From assembly GCF_003387475.1 (NCBI RefSeq), contig NZ_QUNO01000001.1:930001-994000 (forward strand): a DNA stretch of 64,000 nt. The letters run 5' to 3'. A program made the translations under genes and the position numbers. Positions within the stretch are counted from its first letter, which is position 1. Each line of letters begins with the position of its first letter. This document shows positions 44,074 to 51,310 of the stretch, in pieces. The notes beneath the pieces are model-generated. The model made no database searches. It saw only the letters and a list, made by a program, of their open reading frames with translations, and had not been told where the DNA came from. The stretch comes from Kutzneria buriramensis. Its GTDB lineage: Bacteria; Actinomycetota; Actinomycetes; Mycobacteriales; Pseudonocardiaceae.

Positions 44074-44916
44074 TCAGGAGTGCTTGAAACGCCAGGTCTT
44101 CGAGTCCGTGAGCACGCAGAAGCCCGGCGACATCACGACCACGCGCAGCGTGCCGTCGCGCATGTCGTAGTCCATGCCCTCGACCTCGAACGTGCCGGTG
44201 CACGAGCTCTGGAGCGGCAGCTGACCGAGAGCGCTCACATGGGCGGTCACGTCGGCGCCGTTCAGCGGACCGCTCAGATCCAGTTGCAGCAACGGCTTCG
44301 TCACACCGTAGAGCGTTCCGTCCGAGTCGTCCGAAGAGCACAGCAACTGCGTCGAGGAGGTGAAGTCGCAGCCCTGGATGTCGTTGATCGGGTGGTCGGG
44401 GCGGATGGCGAAGGCGTAGGGCAGGTTCTGGTTCGGCGTGGTGAACCGGACACCCGGCATCGGATACACCAGCAGACGGTCCATGGTGCCCCACTCGCCG
44501 GACACCAGCCACTGTCCGTCCGGCGAGACGGCGGCGAACGAGTTGTTCAGCGCCTCCCAGGACTCCAGCTTGTGCGTGTACTCCGACCAGGCGCCGTTGG
44601 GGGCCTGGACCCGGAACATCTTGGCGCCGTTGTTGTCGCTCTGGTACGGCTCCACGTAGTAGCCCAGCCGCGAACCCGGGTCGCCGACGTGGTTCCAGCC
44701 CTTGGCGGAATCGGCGATCGGGATGGTGGAGATCCCGGTGTACTGGATGAAGCTGCCGTTCGGGCGAATCACCGTGGCCAGGCCCTGACTCTCGTCCAGC
44801 GCCCTGGCGTGGTCGGAGCCCTGGATCACCCAGGCCCCGGTGTCGGCGTTCGCGATGCCCGGCACGATCACGGCGATGGCGACCGCGAGCGCCGCGGCCA
44901 GCGCCTTCCTGCCCAT
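44074..44916 (-). CDS. Secreted hypothetical protein, beta-propeller-like
   Basis: 280 residues: signal peptide MGRKALAAALAVAIAVIVPGIANA, then repeated beta-rich segments (FAAVSPDGQWLVSGEWGTMDRLLVYP, YAFAIRPDHPINDIQGCDF) with the look of propeller blades. Three or four cysteines in the second half probably pair. Function unknown. The 198 nt upstream to 45114 hold promoters for this and the divergent gene. Confidence 0.75.
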   Translation of the reverse strand: MGRKALAAALAVAIAVIVPGIANADTGAWVIQGSDHARALDESQGLATVIRPNGSFIQYTGISTIPIADSAKGWNHVGDPGSRLGYYVEPYQSDNNGAKMFRVQAPNGAWSEYTHKLESWEALNNSFAAVSPDGQWLVSGEWGTMDRLLVYPMPGVRFTTPNQNLPYAFAIRPDHPINDIQGCDFTSSTQLLCSSDDSDGTLYGVTKPLLQLDLSGPLNGADVTAHVSALGQLPLQSSCTGTFEVEGMDYDMRDGTLRVVVMSPGFCVLTDSKTWRFKHS

Positions 44917-45070
44917 GTGCCCAACCCTTCGTCGGTGGACGGCCGTGCCTAGGCGTACCAGTCGACGGGCAGAATCTGAAGAATTTTCACGAAAGCGGCG
45001 GTGACCGCCCGGATAACTGTGAACGATCCGGGCTTTCTCGCGGGCGGGCGGCGATCTTACCCTCGGCTTT

Positions 45071-45089
45071 GTTAGGGAACTTCCCTAAC
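45071..45089. promoter_or_regulatory. Operator-like inverted repeat
   Basis: GTTAGGGAA and TTCCCTAAC are exact 9-bp arms separated by one base. It lies 14 nt before the GAGGAGG ribosome site of the secreted gene at 45115, the right place for a repressor. No other copy was noticed in the window. Confidence 0.6.
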
Positions 45090-45114
45090 TGGCACCAAGT
45101 TCGAGGAGGTGTGC

Positions 45115-45621
45115 ATGAAAAGCAAGCTGCTGGTCGCCCTGCTCGGCATCGGCTTGCTGTTCGCGGGAGCCGCCCCTGCCCAGGCCGCCGCGTCGCCGCA
45201 CAGCACCACGTACACGATGTACGTGACGCTCTACGGGGCCCTGGACAACGACCCGCCCGGCAGCGCCGCCATCGCCTACCCGCAGATCCACTCGCAGGCG
45301 GGCGGCACCGGCACGTACAGCAACCCGGTCACGTTCGCGACCAACAAGTCGGAACTGGCCCCCGGCACCCGGGTGTACTACTCCTACTTGAAGAAGTACT
45401 TCATCATGGAGGACGACTGCGCCCAGTGCGACTCCGACTGGAACAGCGGGAAGAAGCGCCACATCGACCTGTGGGCCGGCAACTCGACCAACTCGGGGAT
45501 CCTCGCCTGTGAGGACAAGCTGACCCGCAGTGGCTCGGTGATCGTCAACCCGGCGTCCAATCTGACCGTGGACACGACGCCGATCTTCAACACCAGCACG
45601 CACAAGTGCTACTCACCGTGA
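45115..45621 (+). CDS. Secreted double-psi beta-barrel-like protein
   Basis: 168 residues with a signal peptide (MKSKLLVALLGIGLLFAGAAPAQA). The core YLKKYFIMEDDCAQCDSDW followed by HIDLWAGN resembles the small secreted DPBB/expansin-like proteins common in fungi (EDDC..C..D..... HIDLWMG pattern), recalled from family knowledge. Four cysteines are likely paired. The Asp residues and fold suggest polysaccharide binding or cleavage, which is unproven. ATG with GAGGAGG 5 nt upstream. Confidence 0.75.
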   Translation: MKSKLLVALLGIGLLFAGAAPAQAAASPHSTTYTMYVTLYGALDNDPPGSAAIAYPQIHSQAGGTGTYSNPVTFATNKSELAPGTRVYYSYLKKYFIMEDDCAQCDSDWNSGKKRHIDLWAGNSTNSGILACEDKLTRSGSVIVNPASNLTVDTTPIFNTSTHKCYSP

Positions 45622-45636
45622 TCAAGCGGTGACGCA

Positions 45637-45664
45637 GTGGTCCGGTAACGCCGCACCGGGCCAC
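45637..45664 (+). terminator. Terminator-like hairpin after the DPBB gene
   Basis: GTGGTCCGGT (45637-45646) pairs with ACCGGGCCAC (45655-45664) including one G-U pair, 16 nt past the stop. No T tract follows, so rho-independence is uncertain. Confidence 0.45.
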
Positions 45665-45763
45665 CCGATGTGAAATTTCTCCGGCGTTGAACGCTGTCGC
45701 CAAAGGGTTGCAAGTACCAGAATCGCCCTGTTGCATCCCCTAGCTCGAAAGAGGCGCGGCGAC

Positions 45764-46849
45764 ATGGCGGACACCCTCGATCGGACCCGGCCGCTGGCGC
45801 GGTCGGAGTGGGCCAGCATCGGCGGCATGGCCGCCTTCGTGCTCGCCCTGCACGTGATCGGCTGGGGATCGCTGCTCCTCCTCATCTCGCCGGCCAACTA
45901 CCAGATCGGCAACGGCCAGGTCTTCGGCGTCGGCCTCGGGCTCACCGCGTACACCCTGGGGCTGCGGCACGCCTTCGACGCCGACCACATCGCCGCCATC
46001 GACAACACCACGCGGAAGCTGATGTCCGAGGGCAAGCGCCCGCTGTCGGTCGGCTTCTGGTTCTCGCTGGGCCACTCCTCCGTCGTGTTCGGGCTGTGCG
46101 TGCTGCTCGCGTTCGGCGTGCGGGCGCTGGCCGGCGAGGTCACCGACGACAACTCCCCGCTGCACAGCTGGACCGGCATCGTCGGCACCCTGGTGTCGGG
46201 CACCTTCCTGGTGCTGATCGGCGTGCTCAACCTGGTGGTGATGGCGCAGATCGTCAAGGTGTTCCGCAAGATGCGCGGCGGCGAGTTCGACGAGGCCGAG
46301 CTGGAGCGCCGGCTGGACGAGCGCGGCTTCATGAACCGGATCCTGCGCGGGCTGACCAAGGCGATCAGCAGGCCGTGGCAGATGTACCCGACCGGCCTGC
46401 TGTTCGGCCTCGGTTTCGACACCGCCACCGAGGTGTCGCTGCTCGTGCTGGCCGGCGGCGCCGCGGCGTTCTCCCTGCCGTGGTACGCGATCCTGACGCT
46501 GCCGGTGCTGTTCGCCGCCGGCATGAGCCTGTTCGACTCGATCGACGGCTGCTTCATGAACTTCGCCTACGGCTGGGCGTTCGCCAAGCCGGTGCGCAAG
46601 GTCTTCTACAACATCACCGTGACCGGGCTGTCGGTGGTGGTCGCGCTGGGGATCGGCGTGATCGAGCTGCTCCAGCTGCTGGCCGAGAAGCTGGACGCGA
46701 CCACCGGTGTGCTCGGCTGGATCGACGGCCTCGACCTGAACGTGGTCGGCTACGTGATCGTCGGCCTGTTCGTGGTGACCTGGCTGGTGGCGCTCGCGGT
46801 GTGGCGGTTCGGCCGCATCGAGGAGCGCTGGTCGGTCGAGACGTCCTAG
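45764..46849 (+). CDS. Nickel/cobalt transporter, NiCoT (HoxN/NixA) family
   Basis: 361 residues, eight predicted helices. The NiCoT signature RHAFDADHIAAIDNTTRK in helix II binds the metal; FSLGHSSVVF, LGFDTATEVSLL and the region around GMSLFDSIDGCFMNFAYGWA complete the family motifs. High-affinity uptake of Ni2+ or Co2+ for enzymes such as urease, hydrogenase or cobalamin synthesis. I see no cobalamin riboswitch in the 142 nt upstream. Its TAG stop shares a CTAG with the stop of the convergent oxidoreductase. Confidence 0.94.
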   Translation: MADTLDRTRPLARSEWASIGGMAAFVLALHVIGWGSLLLLISPANYQIGNGQVFGVGLGLTAYTLGLRHAFDADHIAAIDNTTRKLMSEGKRPLSVGFWFSLGHSSVVFGLCVLLAFGVRALAGEVTDDNSPLHSWTGIVGTLVSGTFLVLIGVLNLVVMAQIVKVFRKMRGGEFDEAELERRLDERGFMNRILRGLTKAISRPWQMYPTGLLFGLGFDTATEVSLLVLAGGAAAFSLPWYAILTLPVLFAAGMSLFDSIDGCFMNFAYGWAFAKPVRKVFYNITVTGLSVVVALGIGVIELLQLLAEKLDATTGVLGWIDGLDLNVVGYVIVGLFVVTWLVALAVWRFGRIEERWSVETS

Positions 46850-47925
46850 CGGTAGGCGTACCAGCGGGCGCCGCGGACGATCGATTCCTTGACCACCACG
46901 GCGAACCGGCCGGTGAAGACCGTCCGCTTCGGACGGTCCATGGCGTCGACCAGCTGCACCAGCGCGTCCTTGCGGCCGAGGCTGATGCACTGGAGGTAGT
47001 ACCGGTACGCGAACGGCTTCGGCTCCTCGCCCTTGAGCCGGGTGGCGATCGCGCCGGCGGCGTAGAGCGCCATCGGACCGGCGGTGGCGCAGGCCATCCG
47101 CAGCTCCTGGCCGTCGATCCGGGCCACCGCGCTGTCGCCGACGGCGTAGATGTCCGGGTGCGACACCGAACGCTGCGTCCGGTCCACGACGATCCGTCCA
47201 CCGTGGTCGGTCTCGATGCCGCTGTCGGCGGCCAGCGTCGGCACGCGGAATCCCGTTGCCCAGATGGTGAGGTCGGTGGCCGGCTCGTCGCCGTCGGTCA
47301 GCACCACGCTGTCCGCCAACACCTTCGCCACCCTCGCTCCCGTACGGACCTCGATCCGCAGCCGGCGGAACACGCGGTCCAGGTGCTGGCGGGCGTTTGC
47401 CGACAGCCGCGAGCCCGGGGCGTGGCCGGCGACCATCCGCACGTGCAGGTTCGGGTGCGACTCGGCCAGCTCGGTCGCCGCCTCGATGGCGGTCAGACCG
47501 CCGCCGACCACCGTGACGGTTCCCTTGGCCGGCACCAGGTCCCGCACCCTCGCGGCGTCGGCCAGGCCGGCGACGGTGAGGGCGTTCTCCGCCACGCCCG
47601 GCACGCCGTGGTCGTCGGCGACGCTGCCGAGCGCGTAGACGAGTGTGTCGTACGGGATCGCGCGGCCGTCCACGTCGATCTCCTTGCGGGCCGGGTCGAT
47701 CGCCGTCACGCGGCCGACGACCAGCTCGACTCCGGTGCCCCGCAACGACTCCGCCAGCGGGCTCGGGCGCAGCTGCTGGCCGGCGGCGAACTGGTGCAGC
47801 CGGATCCGCTCGACGAAGTCCGGGTGGGCGTTGACCAGCGTGATGTCCGCGCTGGTCCGCTTGGCGAGGCTCTTGACCGCGTTCAGGCCCGCGTAGCCGC
47901 CGCCGATGACAACGATGGTGGTCAT
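46846..47925 (-). CDS. FAD/NAD(P)H oxidoreductase, NDH-2-like
   Basis: 359 residues. FAD fingerprint VVIGGGYAGLNAVKSL, NAD(P) fingerprint VTVVGGGLTAIEAATEL and the C-terminal FAD segment HPDIYAVGDSAV define a pyridine-nucleotide-disulfide-type flavoprotein related to NDH-2. Lacking a C-terminal amphipathic membrane anchor, it may be soluble. It follows the ECF41 sigma factor by 66 nt on the same strand, matching the habit of ECF41 factors to sit beside a redox enzyme they control. ATG with GGAGGG 7 nt upstream. Confidence 0.89.
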   Translation of the reverse strand: MTTIVVIGGGYAGLNAVKSLAKRTSADITLVNAHPDFVERIRLHQFAAGQQLRPSPLAESLRGTGVELVVGRVTAIDPARKEIDVDGRAIPYDTLVYALGSVADDHGVPGVAENALTVAGLADAARVRDLVPAKGTVTVVGGGLTAIEAATELAESHPNLHVRMVAGHAPGSRLSANARQHLDRVFRRLRIEVRTGARVAKVLADSVVLTDGDEPATDLTIWATGFRVPTLAADSGIETDHGGRIVVDRTQRSVSHPDIYAVGDSAVARIDGQELRMACATAGPMALYAAGAIATRLKGEEPKPFAYRYYLQCISLGRKDALVQLVDAMDRPKRTVFTGRFAVVVKESIVRGARWYAYR

Positions 47926-47991
47926 CTCAAGTCCCTCCACTTGGTGTGACGGGACTTGAACCGGGCAGCCGCGCGATTCCTGACAGCGCGG

Positions 47992-48855
47992 CTATGTGTG
48001 CTGCGTCACCTGCTTCGTCAGGTACGTCAACTTGTCCGGGTTGGCGACCGCGCGGAAGGCGGTGATCAGGCCGTCCACGATCTGGAGGCTGATGGCGGTG
48101 GTCAGCGCGCCGTCGATGAAGATCAGGATGGCCGGCTCGCCGTTGAGCTCGTCGAAGCGGATCTCCACGCCGTCCACGGCGGTGGCCAGCCAGCCCAGGT
48201 ACACCTTGGCCCGCTCGCGGCCGTGGATCGGCTTGCGCGCCGCGCGGGTCTTGCCGCCGCCATCCGCCCAGGCGACGACGTCCTCGGCCAGCATGCCCTC
48301 CAGCGCGGCCATGTTGCCGCTGCGCGCGGCGACCAGGAAGTTCTTGGTGATGCGCAGCTTCTCCTCGCCGTCCGGGTCGAACCGCGGCCGGTCCTGGGCC
48401 ACCCGCTGCTTGGCCCGGTGGTAGAGCTGCTGGCAGTTCGCCTCCGTCAGGTCGAGCACGTCGGCGATCTCGCGGTGGCTGTACTCGAAGGCCTCCCGCA
48501 GCACGAAAACCGCCCGCTCGGCCGGCGTGAGCCGTTCCAGGAGCAGCAGGAACGCCATCGAGACGGATTCGCGCAGCTCGGCGGTGTCCAGCGGGGTGTA
48601 CGCGGTCAGCAGCGGCTCCGGCAGCCACGGGCCGACGTAGCTCTCACGGCGGGCCCGCGCCGAGGTCAGGCGGGTCAGGCACAGATTGGTCAGCACCTTG
48701 GTCAGCCAGGCCGCCGGCTCGCGGATCTCGTCCTGGTCGGCGGCGTGCCAGCGCAGGTACGTGTCCTGCACCGCGTCCTCGGCCTCGGCGGCCGAGCCGA
48801 GCAGCCGATACGCCACCGCGAACAGGCGCTGCCGGTGTTGCTCGAAATCCGCCAC
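47992..48855 (-). CDS. ECF41-family RNA polymerase sigma factor
   Basis: 287 residues: sigma region 2 (FAVAYRLLGSAAEAEDAVQDTYLRW), region 4 (LLERLTPAERAVFVLREAFEYSHREIADVL), then a SnoaL-like C-terminal domain of about 115 residues carrying DGGGK and NPDKL, the two conserved motifs of ECF41. This domain replaces an anti-sigma factor by regulating the protein from within. The usual partner is a neighbouring redox gene, here the flavoprotein downstream. The MerR gene is divergent, with 59 nt between starts. Confidence 0.92.
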   Translation of the reverse strand: MADFEQHRQRLFAVAYRLLGSAAEAEDAVQDTYLRWHAADQDEIREPAAWLTKVLTNLCLTRLTSARARRESYVGPWLPEPLLTAYTPLDTAELRESVSMAFLLLLERLTPAERAVFVLREAFEYSHREIADVLDLTEANCQQLYHRAKQRVAQDRPRFDPDGEEKLRITKNFLVAARSGNMAALEGMLAEDVVAWADGGGKTRAARKPIHGRERAKVYLGWLATAVDGVEIRFDELNGEPAILIFIDGALTTAISLQIVDGLITAFRAVANPDKLTYLTKQVTQHT

Positions 48856-48876
48856 GGAATCGAGTCTAGGCGGGCC

Positions 48877-48907
48877 TTGCCCCTCTCGTAGCGAGAACTC
48901 CTAGCGT
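48877..48907 (+). promoter_or_regulatory. MerR-type autoregulated promoter
   Basis: The -35 element TTGCCC (48877-48882) and -10 element TAGCGT (48902-48907) are separated by 19 bp, the overlong spacer typical of MerR-activated promoters. The spacer holds the palindrome TCTCGTAGCGAGA (48884-48896). The -10 ends 7 nt before the ATG of the MerR gene, so the mRNA should be leaderless. Confidence 0.82.
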
Positions 48908-48914
48908 GGTCCGC

Positions 48915-49670
48915 ATGAGCTGGTCGATCACCGAGCTGGCCCGGATGTCCGGGGTCACCGCGCGGACCCTTCGGCACTACGACGACATCGGCGTGCTGAC
49001 GCCGGCGCGCGTCGGCGACAACGGCTACCGCTGGTACGAGCGGGAGCAGCTGCTGCGGTTGCAGGAGATCCTGCTGATGCGCCAGGTCGACCTGGACCTG
49101 CCGACCATCGCCCGGGTGCTGGACGGCGAGCACGACCGGCTCGCCGCGCTGCGCGACCACCGCGAGCGGCTGCTGGCCCAGCGCGATCGGCTGGACCGGC
49201 TCGTGCGAACCGTTGCCAGAACCATCGCCGACCTTGAGGGGGCGGACACCATGCCCGATGACGAGCTGTTCGACGGCTTCCAGCTGAGCCCGGCCGTGCT
49301 GGACGAGCTGGAGGCCCGGTCGCCGGAGTCGTCGAAGCCGTACTTCGACGAGCTGCGGGCCGGCACCGCGAACTGGACCGAGCAGGACTACGCCGCGGCC
49401 AACGAGCAGACGGCCGACAGCGAGCGCCGGCTGCTGGCGCTGATGCTGGCCGAGGCGCCGGCGGACGATCCGCGGGTGCTCGACCTGATGGCCGAGGCGC
49501 ACGCGGCCGAGCGGGAGGTGCTCGTGCTGAGCAAGGAGGACTACTGCAACCTCGCCCGGGCCTTCGTGGCGATGCCGGAGCTGCGGGCGCACCTCGACGC
49601 GAGGCATCCACGGCTGGCCGAGTACATGCGGGACGCCATGCTCGCCTACGCCGCCGCCCGGATGAAGTGA
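48915..49670 (+). CDS. MerR-family regulator with TipAS-like effector domain
   Basis: 251 residues. An N-terminal MerR HTH (SITELARMSGVTARTLRHYDDIGVLTPAR) is followed by a coiled-coil dimer helix (about 75-110). The C-terminal all-helical domain (FQLSPAVLDELEARSPESSKPYF onward) resembles the drug-binding TipAS domain. It should activate its own promoter by twisting the 19-bp spacer when bound to ligand, probably a toxic compound. It may also affect the divergent ECF41 gene. Confidence 0.9.
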   Translation: MSWSITELARMSGVTARTLRHYDDIGVLTPARVGDNGYRWYEREQLLRLQEILLMRQVDLDLPTIARVLDGEHDRLAALRDHRERLLAQRDRLDRLVRTVARTIADLEGADTMPDDELFDGFQLSPAVLDELEARSPESSKPYFDELRAGTANWTEQDYAAANEQTADSERRLLALMLAEAPADDPRVLDLMAEAHAAEREVLVLSKEDYCNLARAFVAMPELRAHLDARHPRLAEYMRDAMLAYAAARMK

Positions 49671-49685
49671 CCTAAGTAGACAGTC

Positions 49686-50264
49686 TCATGTCAGGGAATG
49701 CACTGCCGCGTAAGCCATCGCGGCGAGCAGATCCGTCATCTGCCCACGATCCAGGTGGGCCGAGTGCGGCGTGGAGTTGATCAACCCGAACAGCGCGTGC
49801 GCGGCGGCGCGGGCGGCCGGCTCGCCGACCTCGGGCCGGGAGCGCCGGATCGTGGTGACCCACACCTCGACGTACCGGCGTTGCAGCGCCCGCACCCGCT
49901 GCCGGTCGGCGTCGGCGAGGTTGCCGAGGTCCCGTTCCTGCACGGTGATCAGCGCGGGGTTGGCCAGCGCGAAGTCGACCTGCCAGCCGATCAGCGCCCG
50001 AATCGATTCCTCCGGGTCCACGGCGTCGCGCACCCGGCTCTGCGCGCCGGCCAGCAGGAGCTCGCTGATGGACGTCAGCATCTCGCCGAGGACTGCGTCC
50101 TTGCTGCGGAAGTGTCGGTACAGCGCCGGCCCGGAGATGCCGACGGCCGCGCCGATGTCGTTGATGCCGACGCCGTGGAAGCCGTGCCGGGCGAACAGCT
50201 CCGCGGCGGCGGCCAGGATCTGCTCCCGCCGGGTCGGCGGCGCGGTCTGCTCGGCGAACGGCAC
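49686..50264 (-). CDS. TetR-family repressor of the branched-chain acyl-CoA operon
   Basis: 192 residues. The HTH REQILAAAAELFARHGFHGVGINDIGAAVGISGPALYRHFRSK is classic TetR. The C-terminal ligand domain is helical. Start is GTG. Its own start region carries the operator GTTAACGAACGCTAAC, and the catabolic operon beginning at 51311 carries two copies of the same site, so it is the probable repressor of that operon; an acyl-CoA intermediate is the likely inducer. The arrangement resembles the TetR gene near mycobacterial accD1-accA1. Confidence 0.9.
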   Translation of the reverse strand: MPFAEQTAPPTRREQILAAAAELFARHGFHGVGINDIGAAVGISGPALYRHFRSKDAVLGEMLTSISELLLAGAQSRVRDAVDPEESIRALIGWQVDFALANPALITVQERDLGNLADADRQRVRALQRRYVEVWVTTIRRSRPEVGEPAARAAAHALFGLINSTPHSAHLDRGQMTDLLAAMAYAAVHSLT

Positions 50265-50286
50265 GACACCGATGGTAGTCGAGGAA

Positions 50287-50302
50287 GTTAACGAACGCTA
50301 AC
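50287..50302. promoter_or_regulatory. TetR operator, regulator promoter copy
   Basis: GTTAACGAACGCTAAC is an imperfect 16-bp palindrome (GTTAnCG..CGnTAAC). It lies 22 nt upstream of the TetR GTG and 150 nt upstream of the divergent SGNH gene. The same pattern appears twice at 51253-51296, indicating one regulator. Confidence 0.8.
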
Positions 50303-50451
50303 CGCGGTATCGAACGGTGGAGTGACCGAGGGTGTTTCGTACCCAACAGGCGAATATGACATCAACTCTTGACGCAACTCTTCCGGCGGAAACCGTGTTA
50401 CTGCAACGATTATCCGGTCTCGGCACACCTCAACGGAGAGGCCTCCCTGCC

Positions 50452-51240
50452 ATGCGCCTGTCTCGTGCCCTCCCCTGCCTCGCGGTCGCCGTCGCGGCCG
50501 CGCTGTCCACAACAGCCGTCGCGCACGCTGCGCCGGCCGCCGTCAACTACGCCGCCGTCGGCGACTCCTACGCCTCCGGCGTCGGCACTCAGAGCTCCTA
50601 CGACAACAGCTGCGACCGCAGCGCCAAGGGCTACCCGAGCCTGTGGGCGGCCGCGCACTCGGTGTCCGCCTTCACCAACGTCGCCTGCTCCGGCGCGAAG
50701 ACCAGCGACGTGATCAACAGTCAGGTCGGCTCGCTGAGCTCGGCAAACACGGTCGTCACGGTGACGGTCGGCGGCAACGACGCCGGCTTCAGCAGCGTGA
50801 TGGAGTCCTGCATCATCGGTGGCGACTCCGGCTGCAACACCGCCGTCAACAACGCCAAGAACTACGTCAACACGACCCTGCCCGGCCTGCTCGACAACAC
50901 GTACAACGCGGTCCGCGGCCACGCTCCGAACGCGACGGTCTATGTGGTCGGCTACCCGCGCTTCTATCAGCTCGGCGGCTCGTGCAGCGTCGGCCTGAGC
51001 GACACCTCCCGCAGCTACATCGACAGCGGCGCGGACACGCTGGACACGGCCATCTCGGCGGCGGCGAGCCGGCACGGCTTCCGGTTCGTCGACGTCCGCG
51101 ACGCGTTCGCCAACCACGGCATCTGTTCCTCGAACTGGTGGTTGAACAGCGTGACCTGGCCGGTGGTGAACTCCTACCACCCGAACGCCAGTGGGTACGC
51201 CAGCGGCTACCTGCCGGCGCTGACCGCCGTCACCGGCTGA
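50452..51240 (+). CDS. Secreted SGNH/GDSL esterase-lipase
   Basis: 262 residues: signal peptide (MRLSRALPCLAVAVAAALSTTAVAHA), then block I YAAVGDSYASGVG with the nucleophile Ser, block III VTVGGNDAGF, and block V SYHPNASGYASGY with the catalytic His. Six cysteines fit three disulfides, as in streptomycete extracellular SGNH lipases. It hydrolyses esters outside the cell. It is placed between the TetR gene and the operon, so it might share the TetR control through the site at 50287. Confidence 0.91.
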   Translation: MRLSRALPCLAVAVAAALSTTAVAHAAPAAVNYAAVGDSYASGVGTQSSYDNSCDRSAKGYPSLWAAAHSVSAFTNVACSGAKTSDVINSQVGSLSSANTVVTVTVGGNDAGFSSVMESCIIGGDSGCNTAVNNAKNYVNTTLPGLLDNTYNAVRGHAPNATVYVVGYPRFYQLGGSCSVGLSDTSRSYIDSGADTLDTAISAAASRHGFRFVDVRDAFANHGICSSNWWLNSVTWPVVNSYHPNASGYASGYLPALTAVTG

Positions 51241-51248
51241 CTGGACGA

Positions 51249-51300
51249 AGCTGTTAGCGACCGTTAACCTGGAGTCCTGGGTTAACGGTCGCTAACAGCT
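51249..51300. promoter_or_regulatory. Double TetR operator in a 21-bp inverted repeat
   Basis: Arms 51249-51269 and 51280-51300 are exact inverted complements. Each contains a 16-bp site (GTTAGCGACCGTTAAC at 51253-51268 and GTTAACGGTCGCTAAC at 51281-51296). The element ends 1 nt before the GAGGAG ribosome site of the carboxylase gene and begins 9 nt after the SGNH stop, so it may also act as that gene's terminator. Confidence 0.82.
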
Positions 51301-51310
51301 GAGGAGCGTC

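Noticed and set aside
45700-45760. Nur-type nickel box (TTGCAA ... TTGCAT) before the NiCoT gene
   Set aside because: The half-sites are 17 nt apart rather than 5, so the match to a Nur site is poor.
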